From Roseovarius sp. MMSF_3281 (GTDB lineage: Bacteria > Pseudomonadota > Alphaproteobacteria > Rhodobacterales > Rhodobacteraceae), in contig NZ_JASHIM010000004.1 of the NCBI RefSeq assembly GCF_030733685.1, positions 62,001 to 126,000 of the forward strand: a DNA stretch of 64,000 nucleotides, written 5' to 3'. The notes under the pieces were generated by a model that was not told the DNA's origin, ran no database searches, and saw only the letters and a list, made by a program, of their open reading frames with translations. Each line of letters starts with the position of its first letter. The stretch's first letter is position 1. Of the stretch, positions 1 through 7,311 are shown piece after piece. The position numbers and the translations under genes were made by a program.

Positions 1-1
1 G

Positions 2-1150
2 ACGGCCAAGTTCGACCGGCTTGATCTGACGCCCGAAACGCTGCGGTTTTCCGAAAGTGAAATCAATGACTTGGTCGCACAAGTCCCGGCGCATGAACGC
101 GAGGCGCTGGAACTGGCCGCGGCGCGTATCCGCGCCTATCACGAACGCCAGGTGCCCGCCGATGAAAGCTGGACCGACGAAAGCGGGGCCACCTTGGGCT
201 GGCGTTGGACGCCGGTTTCGGCGGCGGGTTTGTATGTGCCGGGTGGTCTGGCCTCTTACCCGTCTTCGGTGCTGATGAATGCCATCCCGGCCAAGGTGGC
301 GGGGGTCGAGCGGCTGGCCATCGTGGTGCCCACGCCCGACGGGCAGGCCAACCCGCTTGTGCTGTTGGCGGCCCGGATTGCGGGGGTTGACGAGATCTAT
401 CGCATTGGCGGGGCGCAGGCGGTGGCGGCCTTGGCCTATGGCACGCAAACCATTGCCCCCGTTGATAAAATCACCGGGCCGGGCAATGCCTTCGTGGCCG
501 CGGCCAAGCGCCGGGTGTTCGGCAAGGTGGGGATCGACATGATCGCGGGGCCTTCGGAAATCCTTGTGATTGCCGACCGCGACAATAACCCCGATTGGCT
601 GGCCTTGGATATGCTCAGCCAAGCCGAACATGACGAAAGCGCGCAGGCCATCCTGATCACCGATGACCGGGCGATGGCCAAGGCGGTCGAGGCGGCGATC
701 GAGCGTAACCTGATGAGCCTTGAACGCCGCGAGATCGCTGGCGCAAGCTGGCGTGACTTCGGCGCGATCATCACGGTGCAAAACCTTGAAAAAGCAGCGG
801 AATTGTCCAACCGCATCGCGCCCGAACACCTTGAGCTTTGCGTGGCGGATGCCGAAGGCTTGAGCCGGAAAATCACCCACGCGGGGGCGATTTTTCTTGG
901 TGCCTGGACACCCGAGGCCATCGGCGATTACGTCGGCGGGCCGAACCACGTGCTGCCCACGGCGCGCTCGGCGCGGTTTAGCAGTGGCCTGTCGGTCATG
1001 GATTTCGTCAAACGCACCACGCTGGCACGGATGACCCCCGAAGCCTTGCGCGCCATTGGCCCGGCTGCCGAAACATTGGCGATTTCCGAAAGCCTGGAAG
1101 CGCATGGGTTGAGCGTGCGGGCAAGGTTGAATCACCTCAACGAAGGGTAA
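2..1150 (+). CDS. hisD: Histidinol dehydrogenase (5' end outside window)
   Basis: Zinc enzyme that makes the last two NAD-dependent oxidations of histidine synthesis, from histidinol to histidine, in the cytoplasm. The frame is already open at the first base, so the N-terminus lies outside the window; 382 residues are visible, roughly 50 short of a full protein. Family signatures are plain: GPGNAF, AGPSEILVIAD, the ligand segment QAEHDESAQA, PEAIGDYVGGPNHVLPT and the C-terminal EAHGLSVRARL. In many alphaproteobacteria the UPF0262 and small-phosphatase genes follow hisD directly. Here they lie about 4 kb downstream, with unrelated genes in between. Confidence 0.97.
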   Translation, partial: TAKFDRLDLTPETLRFSESEINDLVAQVPAHEREALELAAARIRAYHERQVPADESWTDESGATLGWRWTPVSAAGLYVPGGLASYPSSVLMNAIPAKVAGVERLAIVVPTPDGQANPLVLLAARIAGVDEIYRIGGAQAVAALAYGTQTIAPVDKITGPGNAFVAAAKRRVFGKVGIDMIAGPSEILVIADRDNNPDWLALDMLSQAEHDESAQAILITDDRAMAKAVEAAIERNLMSLERREIAGASWRDFGAIITVQNLEKAAELSNRIAPEHLELCVADAEGLSRKITHAGAIFLGAWTPEAIGDYVGGPNHVLPTARSARFSSGLSVMDFVKRTTLARMTPEALRAIGPAAETLAISESLEAHGLSVRARLNHLNEG

Positions 1151-1192
1151 GGCGAAAGCCGGGTATTGCCTGCCGTCGGGCGCATGGAATTC

Positions 1193-1229
1193 TGTACAAA
1201 ACGTACGTTTTATACAGGCTTTTTGTACA
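1193..1229 (+). repeat. Partial three-box palindromic element (boxes A and B only)
   Basis: Lies between hisD and the exporter gene. A double box TGTACAAAACGTACG (1193-1207, centre 1200) is followed by a single box TGTACA (1224-1229, centre 1226.5). The 26.5-bp step equals that of the four complete elements at 21451, 26424, 26515 and 58985. The third box expected around 1256-1270 is absent. A further half-site TATACA at 1211-1216 keeps the nine-base pitch and makes 1193-1216 nearly a 24-bp palindrome. I read it as a degenerate or minimal copy of the same protein-binding element; that is inference. Confidence 0.6.
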
Positions 1230-1392
1230 TTTCGACGGCGCCGGTCAGAGGGCCCGGGATTTTGCTTGGCGGGATCGGCGGTGTGTCACCCGGCGCGCTG
1301 ATGCCGATCCCGGGCCTGTGGCCGTGGGTGGTCGGGCTGTGGGCCAAGATGGGTCCCGAGATATTGCGTTAAGTATTTCTTATCATGATGCA

Positions 1393-1406
1393 CAAATTTT
1401 AATTTG
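1393..1406. promoter_or_regulatory. AT-rich dyad upstream of the exporter gene
   Basis: The hisD-exporter gap (1151-1460) has no convincing gene. Its last 90 bases turn AT-rich and hold an interrupted palindrome with arms CAAATT and AATTTG about 55 bp before the exporter start. This is a reasonable operator or promoter position. LysE-type exporters are often controlled by a LysR-type activator, but no such gene is adjacent. Weak evidence. Confidence 0.25.
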
Positions 1407-1460
1407 TTTAACCATGTATCAGGCCGTAGGCAAACCCGGACGCAAGGGAAAGGGTGACCG

Positions 1461-2054
1461 ATGCAGGCGGTGATTGATGGGTATCTTCTGGGGTTTTCGC
1501 TGATCCTGGCGATCGGGGCGCAGAATGCCTTTGTCCTGCGGCAGGGGTTGCGGCGCGAGCATGTCTTGCCTCTTGTCGTGCTCTGCGGGGCCTCGGATGC
1601 GGTGTTGATCGCGGCGGGGGTGTCGGGCTTTGGCGCCTTGGCGCGGGCGGCGCCGGGGATTGCGCAGGTGATGTTGTTCGGCGGCGTTGCCTTTTTGCTG
1701 TGGTACGGCGCGCAGAACCTTTTGGCCGCCTGGCGCGGTGGCGAGGTTCTGGAGGCCGGAGAAGCGGCGGGAAGCCTTTGGCGGGCGGTCCTGACTTGCC
1801 TGGCACTGACCTGGCTGAACCCGCATGTTTACCTTGATACGGTGGTTTTGCTTGGGTCAATCTCCGCCCAGTACGACAACCGGCTGGGCTTCGGCGCGGG
1901 GGCGGTGACGGCGAGTTTCAGCTTTTTCTTCATGCTTGGCTATGGGGCGCGGCTTTTGGCGCCGTTTTTCCGGCGGCCGTCCAGCTGGCGGGTGTTGGAC
2001 CTGATCGTCGGGCTGACCATGTGGGCCATCGCCGCCAAGCTTTTGTTGGGGTGA
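1461..2054 (+). CDS. LysE/ArgO-family amino acid exporter
   Basis: Inner-membrane exporter of basic amino acids or similar compounds. The 197-residue length fits the family, with five or six hydrophobic segments. The N-terminal signature LAIGAQNAFVLRQGLRR and the central TWLNPHVYLDTVVLLGS are typical of the ArgO/LysE branch, as opposed to the RhtB branch. The ATG follows a purine-rich AAAGGGTG stretch. It appears monocistronic: an AT-rich control region lies before it and 89 bp separate it from the pirin gene. The substrate (lysine, arginine or another amine) cannot be told from sequence. Confidence 0.88.
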   Translation: MQAVIDGYLLGFSLILAIGAQNAFVLRQGLRREHVLPLVVLCGASDAVLIAAGVSGFGALARAAPGIAQVMLFGGVAFLLWYGAQNLLAAWRGGEVLEAGEAAGSLWRAVLTCLALTWLNPHVYLDTVVLLGSISAQYDNRLGFGAGAVTASFSFFFMLGYGARLLAPFFRRPSSWRVLDLIVGLTMWAIAAKLLLG

Positions 2055-2143
2055 GGCGGCTGCACAGACTATGTGCGGGGGTGCCGTAGCGACCGGGCGC
2101 CAGGATTTGCTATCATCCTTGCAAACCGGACCGGAGAACCGCC

Positions 2144-3076
2144 ATGAGTTGGAACCCCACGTTAGAACCGCAGTGCCCCGAGGCCGGGAGCCTTGACGAC
2201 ATCGAAACCCTTATCGTGCCGCGGGCGCGGGATATTGGCGGCTTCGAGGTGCGGCGGGCCTTGCCCGCGCCACGGCGGCAGATGGTGGGGCCGTTCATCT
2301 TCTTCGACCAGATGGGACCGGCAGAGTTCTTGACGGGGCAAGGGATCGACGTGCGCCCGCATCCGCATATCGGGCTTGGCACGGTGACGTATCTCTACGA
2401 GGGCGAATTCCAGCATCGCGACAGCCTGGGCACCGATCAGATGATTCACCCCGGCGAAGTGAACTGGATGGTGGCGGGCCACGGGGTGACCCATTCGGAA
2501 CGCACCAGCGAAGCGACGCGCAAGGGGCAAAGCCGGTTGTTCGGGGTTCAGACCTGGGTGGCCCTGCCGGAACGGGCCGAGGAGCGTGAGGCCAGTTTCG
2601 AACATCACGGGCAGGGGGCCTTGCCGGTGCTGGAGGGAGAGGGCAAGGAATTGCGCCTGATCATGGGGCGCGGCTGGGGCGCCGAGGCGCCGGTCAGCCG
2701 TTTTTCCGAGATGTTTTATGCCGATGTGGTGATGCAGGCGGGGGCCAAGCTACCGCTGCCGGACGATCACGAGGATCGCGGGGTGTACGTGACCCAAGGG
2801 GCGGTCAGCGTGGCTGGCGAGGTTTTCGAGGCGGGGCAGATGATGGTCTTTCGCCCCGGCGACGCGATCACCCTGACAGCCGGGGAGCAGGGCGCGCGGG
2901 TGATGGCGCTGGGTGGCGAAACCCTGAACGGGCCGCGCTATATCTGGTGGAATTTCGTGGCCTCCAGCCGGGAAAAGATCGAGGCAGCCAAGGCGGCCTG
3001 GGCCGAAGGGGATTGGGCGCATGGCCGGTTTCAATTGCCGCCGGGGGATGACGACGAATTCATTCCCCTGCCATAG
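2144..3076 (+). CDS. Pirin family protein
   Basis: Two-domain cupin protein of 310 residues. Pirins bind one metal in the N-terminal cupin and act variously as quercetin 2,3-dioxygenases or redox-sensing partner proteins. The ligand set is present: H73 and H75 in RPHPHIGLGT, and H117 and E119 in GHGVTHSER. The C-terminal half ends with the usual GGETLNGPRYIWWNFV segment. The ATG follows a GGAGAA stretch. It stands alone between the exporter and a repeat element. Family assignment is firm; the reaction is unknown. Confidence 0.92.
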   Translation: MSWNPTLEPQCPEAGSLDDIETLIVPRARDIGGFEVRRALPAPRRQMVGPFIFFDQMGPAEFLTGQGIDVRPHPHIGLGTVTYLYEGEFQHRDSLGTDQMIHPGEVNWMVAGHGVTHSERTSEATRKGQSRLFGVQTWVALPERAEEREASFEHHGQGALPVLEGEGKELRLIMGRGWGAEAPVSRFSEMFYADVVMQAGAKLPLPDDHEDRGVYVTQGAVSVAGEVFEAGQMMVFRPGDAITLTAGEQGARVMALGGETLNGPRYIWWNFVASSREKIEAAKAAWAEGDWAHGRFQLPPGDDDEFIPLP

Positions 3077-3150
3077 GCGGCCTGACGCAAGCGGGTGCCG
3101 CCCAGGTGTGCCTGACCCACCTGACCGAAAGGAGCGGCTACGCCGCGCAG

Positions 3151-3245
3151 GATAAGCGCGCTTATGCGCGCCGATTGAGGGGCTTTGCCCCTTCGTTGAA
3201 AATGAGATTTTCAACGTACCCCAGGATATTTCGGGCCAGAAGAAA
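3151..3245 (-). repeat. Intergenic hairpin repeat, copy 1
   Basis: Lies between the pirin and EamA genes. Read on the minus strand it runs TTTCTTCTGGCC, a GAAATATCCTGGGGT stretch, a hairpin TTGAAAATCTCATTTTCAA, a second hairpin GGGGCAAAGCCCC, and a third built on GCGCGCATAAGCGCGC. The same modules in the same order occur at 7175-7304 and 14876-14990. Short repeats with a TTTTGGCCAA core are common in Rhodobacteraceae intergenic DNA. A role as terminator, mRNA stabiliser or REP-like element is inference. Confidence 0.7.
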
Positions 3246-3358
3246 GGGGCAGGAGTGGCCATGCAATCCGCTTTTGGGGGTAGGGGGATTCACCTGGGCC
3301 ATCGGCGAAATGCTTTTGGGGGGTTTTCATTCCGGGCAATGCCGCCCTAAATGCGCCC

Positions 3359-4264
3359 ATGAGTTCCGATCAAGGCAATCGCCCCGGCTGGGGCATCTTC
3401 TGGATGGTGGTGACGGGCCTGCAATTCGTGGGCGTGACGGCACTTGTCAAAACGCTGGGCACGCGCATTCCGGCGCCCGAGGCGGCCTTTATCCGTTATG
3501 CGCTGGGGCTGGTGTTCTTGCTGCCGGTCATCGGGCAGTTGCGGCGGTTGCGCCCCGGCAAGCGGGTGCTGTCGCTTTTCGGCCTGCGGGGGCTGGCGCA
3601 TACCGTGGGCGTGGCCCTGTGGTTTTATGCCATGGCGCGGATTCCCATCGCCGATGTGACGGCGATGAATTACCTGGCGCCGATTTACGTTACGCTGGGG
3701 GCGGCGCTGTTTCTGGGCGAGCGTTTGGCGGCACGGCGTATCCTGGCGATCGTGGCGGCGCTTATCGGGGCGCTGATCATTCTGCGGCCGGGTTTTCGCG
3801 AGGTTGGCCCCGGGCATCTGGCGATGCTGTTCACGGCGATTTTCTTCGGGGCGTCTTACCTTGCGGCCAAGCGGTTGTCGCAGGAGGCCGGGCCGGGCCT
3901 GGTGGTGGCGATGCTGTCGATCACGGTGACCATTGGCCTTGCGCCCCTGGCGGCGATGGATTGGGTCTGGCCCACACCATGGGAAACCCTGATCCTGTTC
4001 GCTGTGGCCTGTATAGCAACGGGGGGGCATTTCACGATGACGCTGGCCTTCAGGGCTGCCCCCTTGGCGGTGACGCAGCCGGTGACCTTCCTGCAACTTG
4101 TCTGGGCCGTTGCGCTGGGCGCTTTGGTGTTCAACGAAGGGGTCGATCTGTTCGTGGTTCTGGGCGGCCTGGTGATTGTCGGCGCGATCAGCTTCATCAG
4201 TTGGCGCGAGGCGGTTTTGAAAGGCCGCGCGGTGACGCCGCCGGTGTCGGCCACCAAGGGGTGA
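3359..4264 (+). CDS. EamA/DMT-family transporter
   Basis: Inner-membrane drug/metabolite transporter of 301 residues made of two tandem five-helix EamA repeats; about ten hydrophobic segments can be seen. The first repeat carries PEAAFIRYALGLVFLLP and the motif MNYLAPIYVTLGAALFLGERL, and the second the matching LAFRAAPLAVTQPVTFLQLVWA. Family members export amino acids, nucleotide sugars or other small metabolites; this substrate is unknown. The gene is followed by a cobalamin riboswitch that reads away from it. A longer overlapping frame from 3106 is a shadow, since it lacks the membrane pattern. Confidence 0.88.
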   Translation: MSSDQGNRPGWGIFWMVVTGLQFVGVTALVKTLGTRIPAPEAAFIRYALGLVFLLPVIGQLRRLRPGKRVLSLFGLRGLAHTVGVALWFYAMARIPIADVTAMNYLAPIYVTLGAALFLGERLAARRILAIVAALIGALIILRPGFREVGPGHLAMLFTAIFFGASYLAAKRLSQEAGPGLVVAMLSITVTIGLAPLAAMDWVWPTPWETLILFAVACIATGGHFTMTLAFRAAPLAVTQPVTFLQLVWAVALGALVFNEGVDLFVVLGGLVIVGAISFISWREAVLKGRAVTPPVSATKG

Positions 4265-4327
4265 GGGGTAATCGCGGCACGGGGTGAAAGAATCCTTGCG
4301 TGCGCCCGCGGCCTGCGACAAGGTTTT

Positions 4328-4505
4328 CATATCAAGGTGCTGCCCGTGCGAGATGTCGCAGGGCGGAGAATTGGGAAGCCGGTGAAAGACCGGCGCTGCC
4401 CCCGCAACGGTAAGGTTGGGGGCAAGGGCATCAGGCCACTGGACCGCCGTCATGGTCCGGGAAGGCGCCCTTGCCAGACCCGCCAAGCCCGGAAACCAGC
4501 CTTGT
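4328..4505 (+). ncRNA. Cobalamin (adenosylcobalamin) riboswitch
   Basis: A leader with the conserved cobalamin aptamer order: AAGGTGCTGCCCGTG at 4334, a purine-rich GGAGAATTGGGAAGCCGGTG section, the B12 box CGCTGCCCCCGCAACGG near 4394-4410, a variable paired arm, and the closing AAGCCCGGAAACCAGCC near 4490-4506. Downstream, CTTCCCC (4552-4558) can pair with GGGGAAG (4597-4603), just ahead of the start codon at 4615, which suggests control of translation start by masking the ribosome site. Aptamer call is firm; the off-switch mechanism is inferred. Confidence 0.93.
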
Positions 4506-4614
4506 GTCACGTCAAGCCGCGGGGGGCGGTGTGGGCGCGTGTCATGGACCGCTTCCCCTCGTACCCTTCGCCCCAGTCCGGCCCGGGGTGTGGCCGGGGG
4601 AAGAGAAACGAAAG

Positions 4615-4887
4615 ATGACTGTCACCCGTATTCTGGATGGCTTGGAAGCCATGCCCGCCACCGGGGCCGAGGCTGATACCGCTGCGCGCCTTGGATTCCT
4701 GGAGTGGGCATTCGCCATGCCCGGTGATGCCACGCCGCAGGCCGCGCGCGATGCCCTCAGGACCGAGGCGGCGCAGGAGGCCCGAAGCCCGGCTGCGCGG
4801 GCTTTCGTGGGCTTTTTGCAAGCGGCCTGTGTGCCGGTCGGCGCGGGGCGCGGGCGCGTGGCGCGCCGGGCCCGGGTGCTGCATTAA
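4615..4887 (+). CDS. Unknown 90-residue protein behind the B12 riboswitch
   Basis: The only gene placed to be controlled by the riboswitch. It encodes a 90-residue, alanine-rich, probably soluble protein starting MTVTRILDGLEAMP, with a central segment LGFLEWAFAMPGD and an arginine-rich C-terminus. There is no signal peptide, membrane helix or metal motif, and I do not recognise the family. The ATG lies 12 bases after the GGGGAAG that may be masked by the riboswitch. About 260 bases without a clear gene follow, so no known B12 transport, synthesis or isozyme gene is linked. It may be a B12-responsive small protein or what remains after loss of the original target. Confidence 0.6.
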   Translation: MTVTRILDGLEAMPATGAEADTAARLGFLEWAFAMPGDATPQAARDALRTEAAQEARSPAARAFVGFLQAACVPVGAGRGRVARRARVLH

Positions 4888-5145
4888 CCCCGGGCCCTTG
4901 TGCTTGTATCACCAGTTGGGTCCGGCGGAAGGCGCCTTGCACGACACGGCCCATGACCATGGGGGCGCCCATCCTCGTGGAGGAGGTGGGAAAAGCCGCT
5001 AAGGCAAAGTGACCCGCATCTGGGGGCCGTGCCGCGCCCCACATGCCACAACACCGCAAAATCCCCGGAACGCGTCGCCGCCCTGCATTGCCCAATGGCC
5101 ATGCCTGCGCTAGGGATCCGGCAATAAACGCCGCGAGGGATACCG

Positions 5146-5625
5146 ATGTCCTATATCAGCCATATCGAGTTGGATGATGCCAACCTGCCGCCGCCCACGC
5201 CCGAGATCGAGCAGGAGCGCAAGGTGGCGATGTTCGATTTGATCGAAGAGAATTCCTTTGCCCTGCCCGCGCGCGAAGGGCGCGAGGTGCCGCAGGGGCC
5301 CTATCGCGTGGCCCTGTCGATCCGTGAAAAACGGCTGGTCTTCGATATCCGGACCGAAGGCGATGAGCCGGCGGCAGAGTTTCACCTGTCGCTGTCGCCG
5401 TTCCGGCAGGTGGTCAAGGATTACTGGGCGATCTGCGAAAGCTATTTCGATGCGGTGAAAAACATGCCGCCCAGCCAGATCGAAACCATCGACATGGCCC
5501 GCCGCGGCATCCACAACGAGGGCGCGCGCATCCTTGAAGAACGGCTTGAAGGCAAGGCCAGCGTCGATAGCGACACCGCCCGCCGCCTGTTTACCCTGAT
5601 CTGCGTTTTGCATTTCGGGGGCTGA
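5146..5625 (+). CDS. UPF0262 family protein
   Basis: Conserved alphaproteobacterial protein of unknown function, 159 residues, full length. Recognisable segments are MSYISHIELDD at the start, the RVALSIREKRLVFDI strand, FHLSLSPFRQVVKDYWAICESYF in the middle, and the closing RRLFTLICVLHFGG. It is soluble with no metal site visible. The next gene, a small phosphatase, starts 7 bases after the stop, the usual partner order, so they are probably cotranscribed. Family assignment is firm; no role can be given. Confidence 0.93.
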   Translation: MSYISHIELDDANLPPPTPEIEQERKVAMFDLIEENSFALPAREGREVPQGPYRVALSIREKRLVFDIRTEGDEPAAEFHLSLSPFRQVVKDYWAICESYFDAVKNMPPSQIETIDMARRGIHNEGARILEERLEGKASVDSDTARRLFTLICVLHFGG

Positions 5626-5632
5626 GGCGGGA

Positions 5633-6094
5633 ATGGTGCAGGAGCTTCCCCAATCGGTGCTCTTTTGCTGCGACCACAACGCCGTGCGCTCGCCCATGGC
5701 CGAGGGCATCATGAAGAAGTTTTACGGCACCGATACCTACGTGCAATCGGCGGGTGTCAAAAGCGATCTGGAGATCGACGGGTTTTCCATCGCCGTCTGC
5801 GACGAGATCGGCGTGGAACTGGCCCGCCACCGCACCCGCAGCTTTGACGAGATGGAGCAATGGGGCGACGACCTGTCGTCCTTCGACCTGATCGTGGCGC
5901 TAAGCCCCGCAAGCCAGCGCCGGGCGCTGGAACTGACCCGGGTCTTTCACCTTGAGGTGGTCTATTGGCCGATCATGGACCCGACGGGCCTTGGCGAAAC
6001 GCGCGAGGCCAAGCTGGAGGCCTATCGCCAGACCCGCGATCAAATCATTTCCCACCTCACCGAACGCTGGGGCGATCCAAGGAGCGAGACATGA
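5633..6094 (+). CDS. Low-molecular-weight protein-tyrosine phosphatase
   Basis: Cytoplasmic phosphatase of 153 residues of the LMW-PTP/ArsC fold. The P-loop is C13-DHNAV-R19-S20, a variant of the usual CLGNICRS, and the general-acid aspartate lies in IMDPTGLG near residue 116. Such enzymes act on protein phosphotyrosine; with this unusual loop, an arsenate-reductase-like or other phosphatase role is possible. It follows UPF0262 closely, and its TGA overlaps the ATG of the next gene, so a four-gene unit (5146-7073) is likely. Confidence 0.9.
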   Translation: MVQELPQSVLFCCDHNAVRSPMAEGIMKKFYGTDTYVQSAGVKSDLEIDGFSIAVCDEIGVELARHRTRSFDEMEQWGDDLSSFDLIVALSPASQRRALELTRVFHLEVVYWPIMDPTGLGETREAKLEAYRQTRDQIISHLTERWGDPRSET

Positions 6095-6489
6095 GCAATT
6101 CCACGATCCAGGCCTATTTCGATGCTTTCAACCGGGGCGATGTGGCCGCAATGCTGGCCTGCCTGTCCGAGGACGTGGCGCATCACGTCAACGAAGGCGA
6201 GATACGCAAAGGCAAAGACGCTTTCCGCTCGTTTTGCGAGCATATGAACCGATGCTATCGTGAAAACCTGACCGACATGGTGATCTTCGAGGCCGAGAAC
6301 GGCACGCGCGGGGCGGCGGAATACGTGGTCAACGGGACCTACCTTGAAACCGACGAAGGGCTGCCCGAGGCCGAGGGGCAGACCTATCGACTGCCAGCCG
6401 GGTCGTTCTTTTCGCTCAAGGATGGGCTGATCAGCCGGGTGGTGACCTACTACAACCTTGCCGATTGGATGCAACAGGTCTCCAAATGA
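6091..6489 (+). CDS. SnoaL-like / NTF2-fold protein
   Basis: A 132-residue protein of the NTF2-like superfamily: helix-rich start STIQAYFDAFNRGDVAAMLACL, then EDVAHHVNEGEIRKGKDAFR and a curved sheet ending GLISRVVTYYNLADWMQQ. Members include ketosteroid isomerases and polyketide cyclases, but many are binding proteins without a known reaction. The chosen ATG overlaps the stop of the phosphatase gene by four bases, and its own stop overlaps the ATG of the acetyltransferase gene. Fold firm, function unknown. Confidence 0.85.
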   Translation: MSNSTIQAYFDAFNRGDVAAMLACLSEDVAHHVNEGEIRKGKDAFRSFCEHMNRCYRENLTDMVIFEAENGTRGAAEYVVNGTYLETDEGLPEAEGQTYRLPAGSFFSLKDGLISRVVTYYNLADWMQQVSK

Positions 6490-7073
6490 TCCGGGTGGAG
6501 CGGCTGACCGGTGAGGCCTTGGCCCGCGCGCTGGGCGACGTGGCGCGCCTTCGGATCGAGGTGTTCCGCGCCTGGCCCTACCTCTACGACGGCGATGCGG
6601 CCTATGAAGAGAGCTACCTGCAAACCTACCGCGACAGCGAGGACGCGATCCTTGTGGGGGCCTTCGACGGGGATCGCCTGATCGGGGCCTCGACCGGCAC
6701 ACCGATGCAGGACCACGCCGAAGATTTCGCAGCGGCCTTTGCGAGGCAGGAGATTCCGCTTCGCGATATCTTCTACTGTGCCGAAAGTGTGCTGTTGCCG
6801 GAGTACCGAGGGCATGGCATCGGCCACGCGTTCTTTGACGCGCGAGAGGATCACGCCCGGGCGCTGGGGCACCGGTATTCCGCTTTCTGCGGCGTGCAAC
6901 GACCGGCGGATCACCCCCTGCGGCCCGATGACTACCAACCGCTCGATCCCTTCTGGCGCAAGCGTGGCTATACGCCAGTCGAGGGCGCGGTCGCACGGTT
7001 CGCGTGGAAAGACATCGACCAGGCGCAGGAAACCGACCACCCGCTGCAATTCTGGATCCGCCGCCTGACCTGA
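6486..7073 (+). CDS. GNAT-family N-acetyltransferase
   Basis: Acetyl-CoA-dependent acyltransferase of 195 residues. The acetyl-CoA binding segment is VLLPEYRGHGIGHAFFDARE (residues about 102-121), with conserved R/G-x-x-G, preceded by a strand carrying FYCAES. The C-terminal part has PLDPFWRKRGYTPVEG. The ATG at 6486 overlaps the preceding stop; an in-frame upstream start lies inside the neighbour and is unlikely. It is the last gene of the UPF0262 unit and faces purK across a repeat-filled gap. The substrate is unknown. Confidence 0.87.
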   Translation: MIRVERLTGEALARALGDVARLRIEVFRAWPYLYDGDAAYEESYLQTYRDSEDAILVGAFDGDRLIGASTGTPMQDHAEDFAAAFARQEIPLRDIFYCAESVLLPEYRGHGIGHAFFDAREDHARALGHRYSAFCGVQRPADHPLRPDDYQPLDPFWRKRGYTPVEGAVARFAWKDIDQAQETDHPLQFWIRRLT

Positions 7074-7075
7074 TT

Positions 7076-7311
7076 GAGCGCGCTGTTGCGCGCGCCTGAT
7101 ATCTCGTCATCGGCCTTCGGCCGTTTCCTCGGATGCCTCCGGCGGGAGTGTTTTGGCCAAGAAAAAACCATATGCCTTGGGCTTTTCCTGGATGAAATAC
7201 CCCGGGGGGCTTTGAAAATCTTATTTTCAAAGTGGGGGCAGCGCCCCCGTTTGGCGCGCGAAAGCGCGCTGATCCTGTCGCGCCGCAGGGCGCGTCCTTT
7301 TGACAGCAGGG
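7076..7311. repeat. Intergenic hairpin repeat, copy 2 (probably two facing copies)
   Basis: This gap between convergent genes is almost wholly repeat. From 7175 it has a GAAATACCCCGGGG segment, hairpin TTTGAAAATCTTATTTTCAAA (21 bases at 7211-7231, quoted only as its arms TTTGAAAAT and ATTTTCAAA), a GGGGGCAGCGCCCCC hairpin and GCGCGCGAAAGCGCGC, then CGCGCCGCAGGGCGCG. The order matches 3151-3245 (opposite strand) and 14876-14990. The left part (7110-7170) has a TTTTGGCCAAGAAAAAA core facing the other way. It probably ends transcription from both sides. Confidence 0.65.

Noticed and set aside
1166-1372. 68-codon open frame after hisD
   Set aside because: No ribosome site, and it contains the partial palindromic element; a chance frame.
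3106-4287. 393-codon frame overlapping the EamA gene
   Set aside because: It is the +1 frame of the transporter; it lacks the membrane-helix pattern and has a glycine/arginine composition.
4888-5145. Short frames after the riboswitch gene, including a 19-codon one at 4952
   Set aside because: Too short and without conserved features; an AGGAGG-like stretch lies inside rather than before it.
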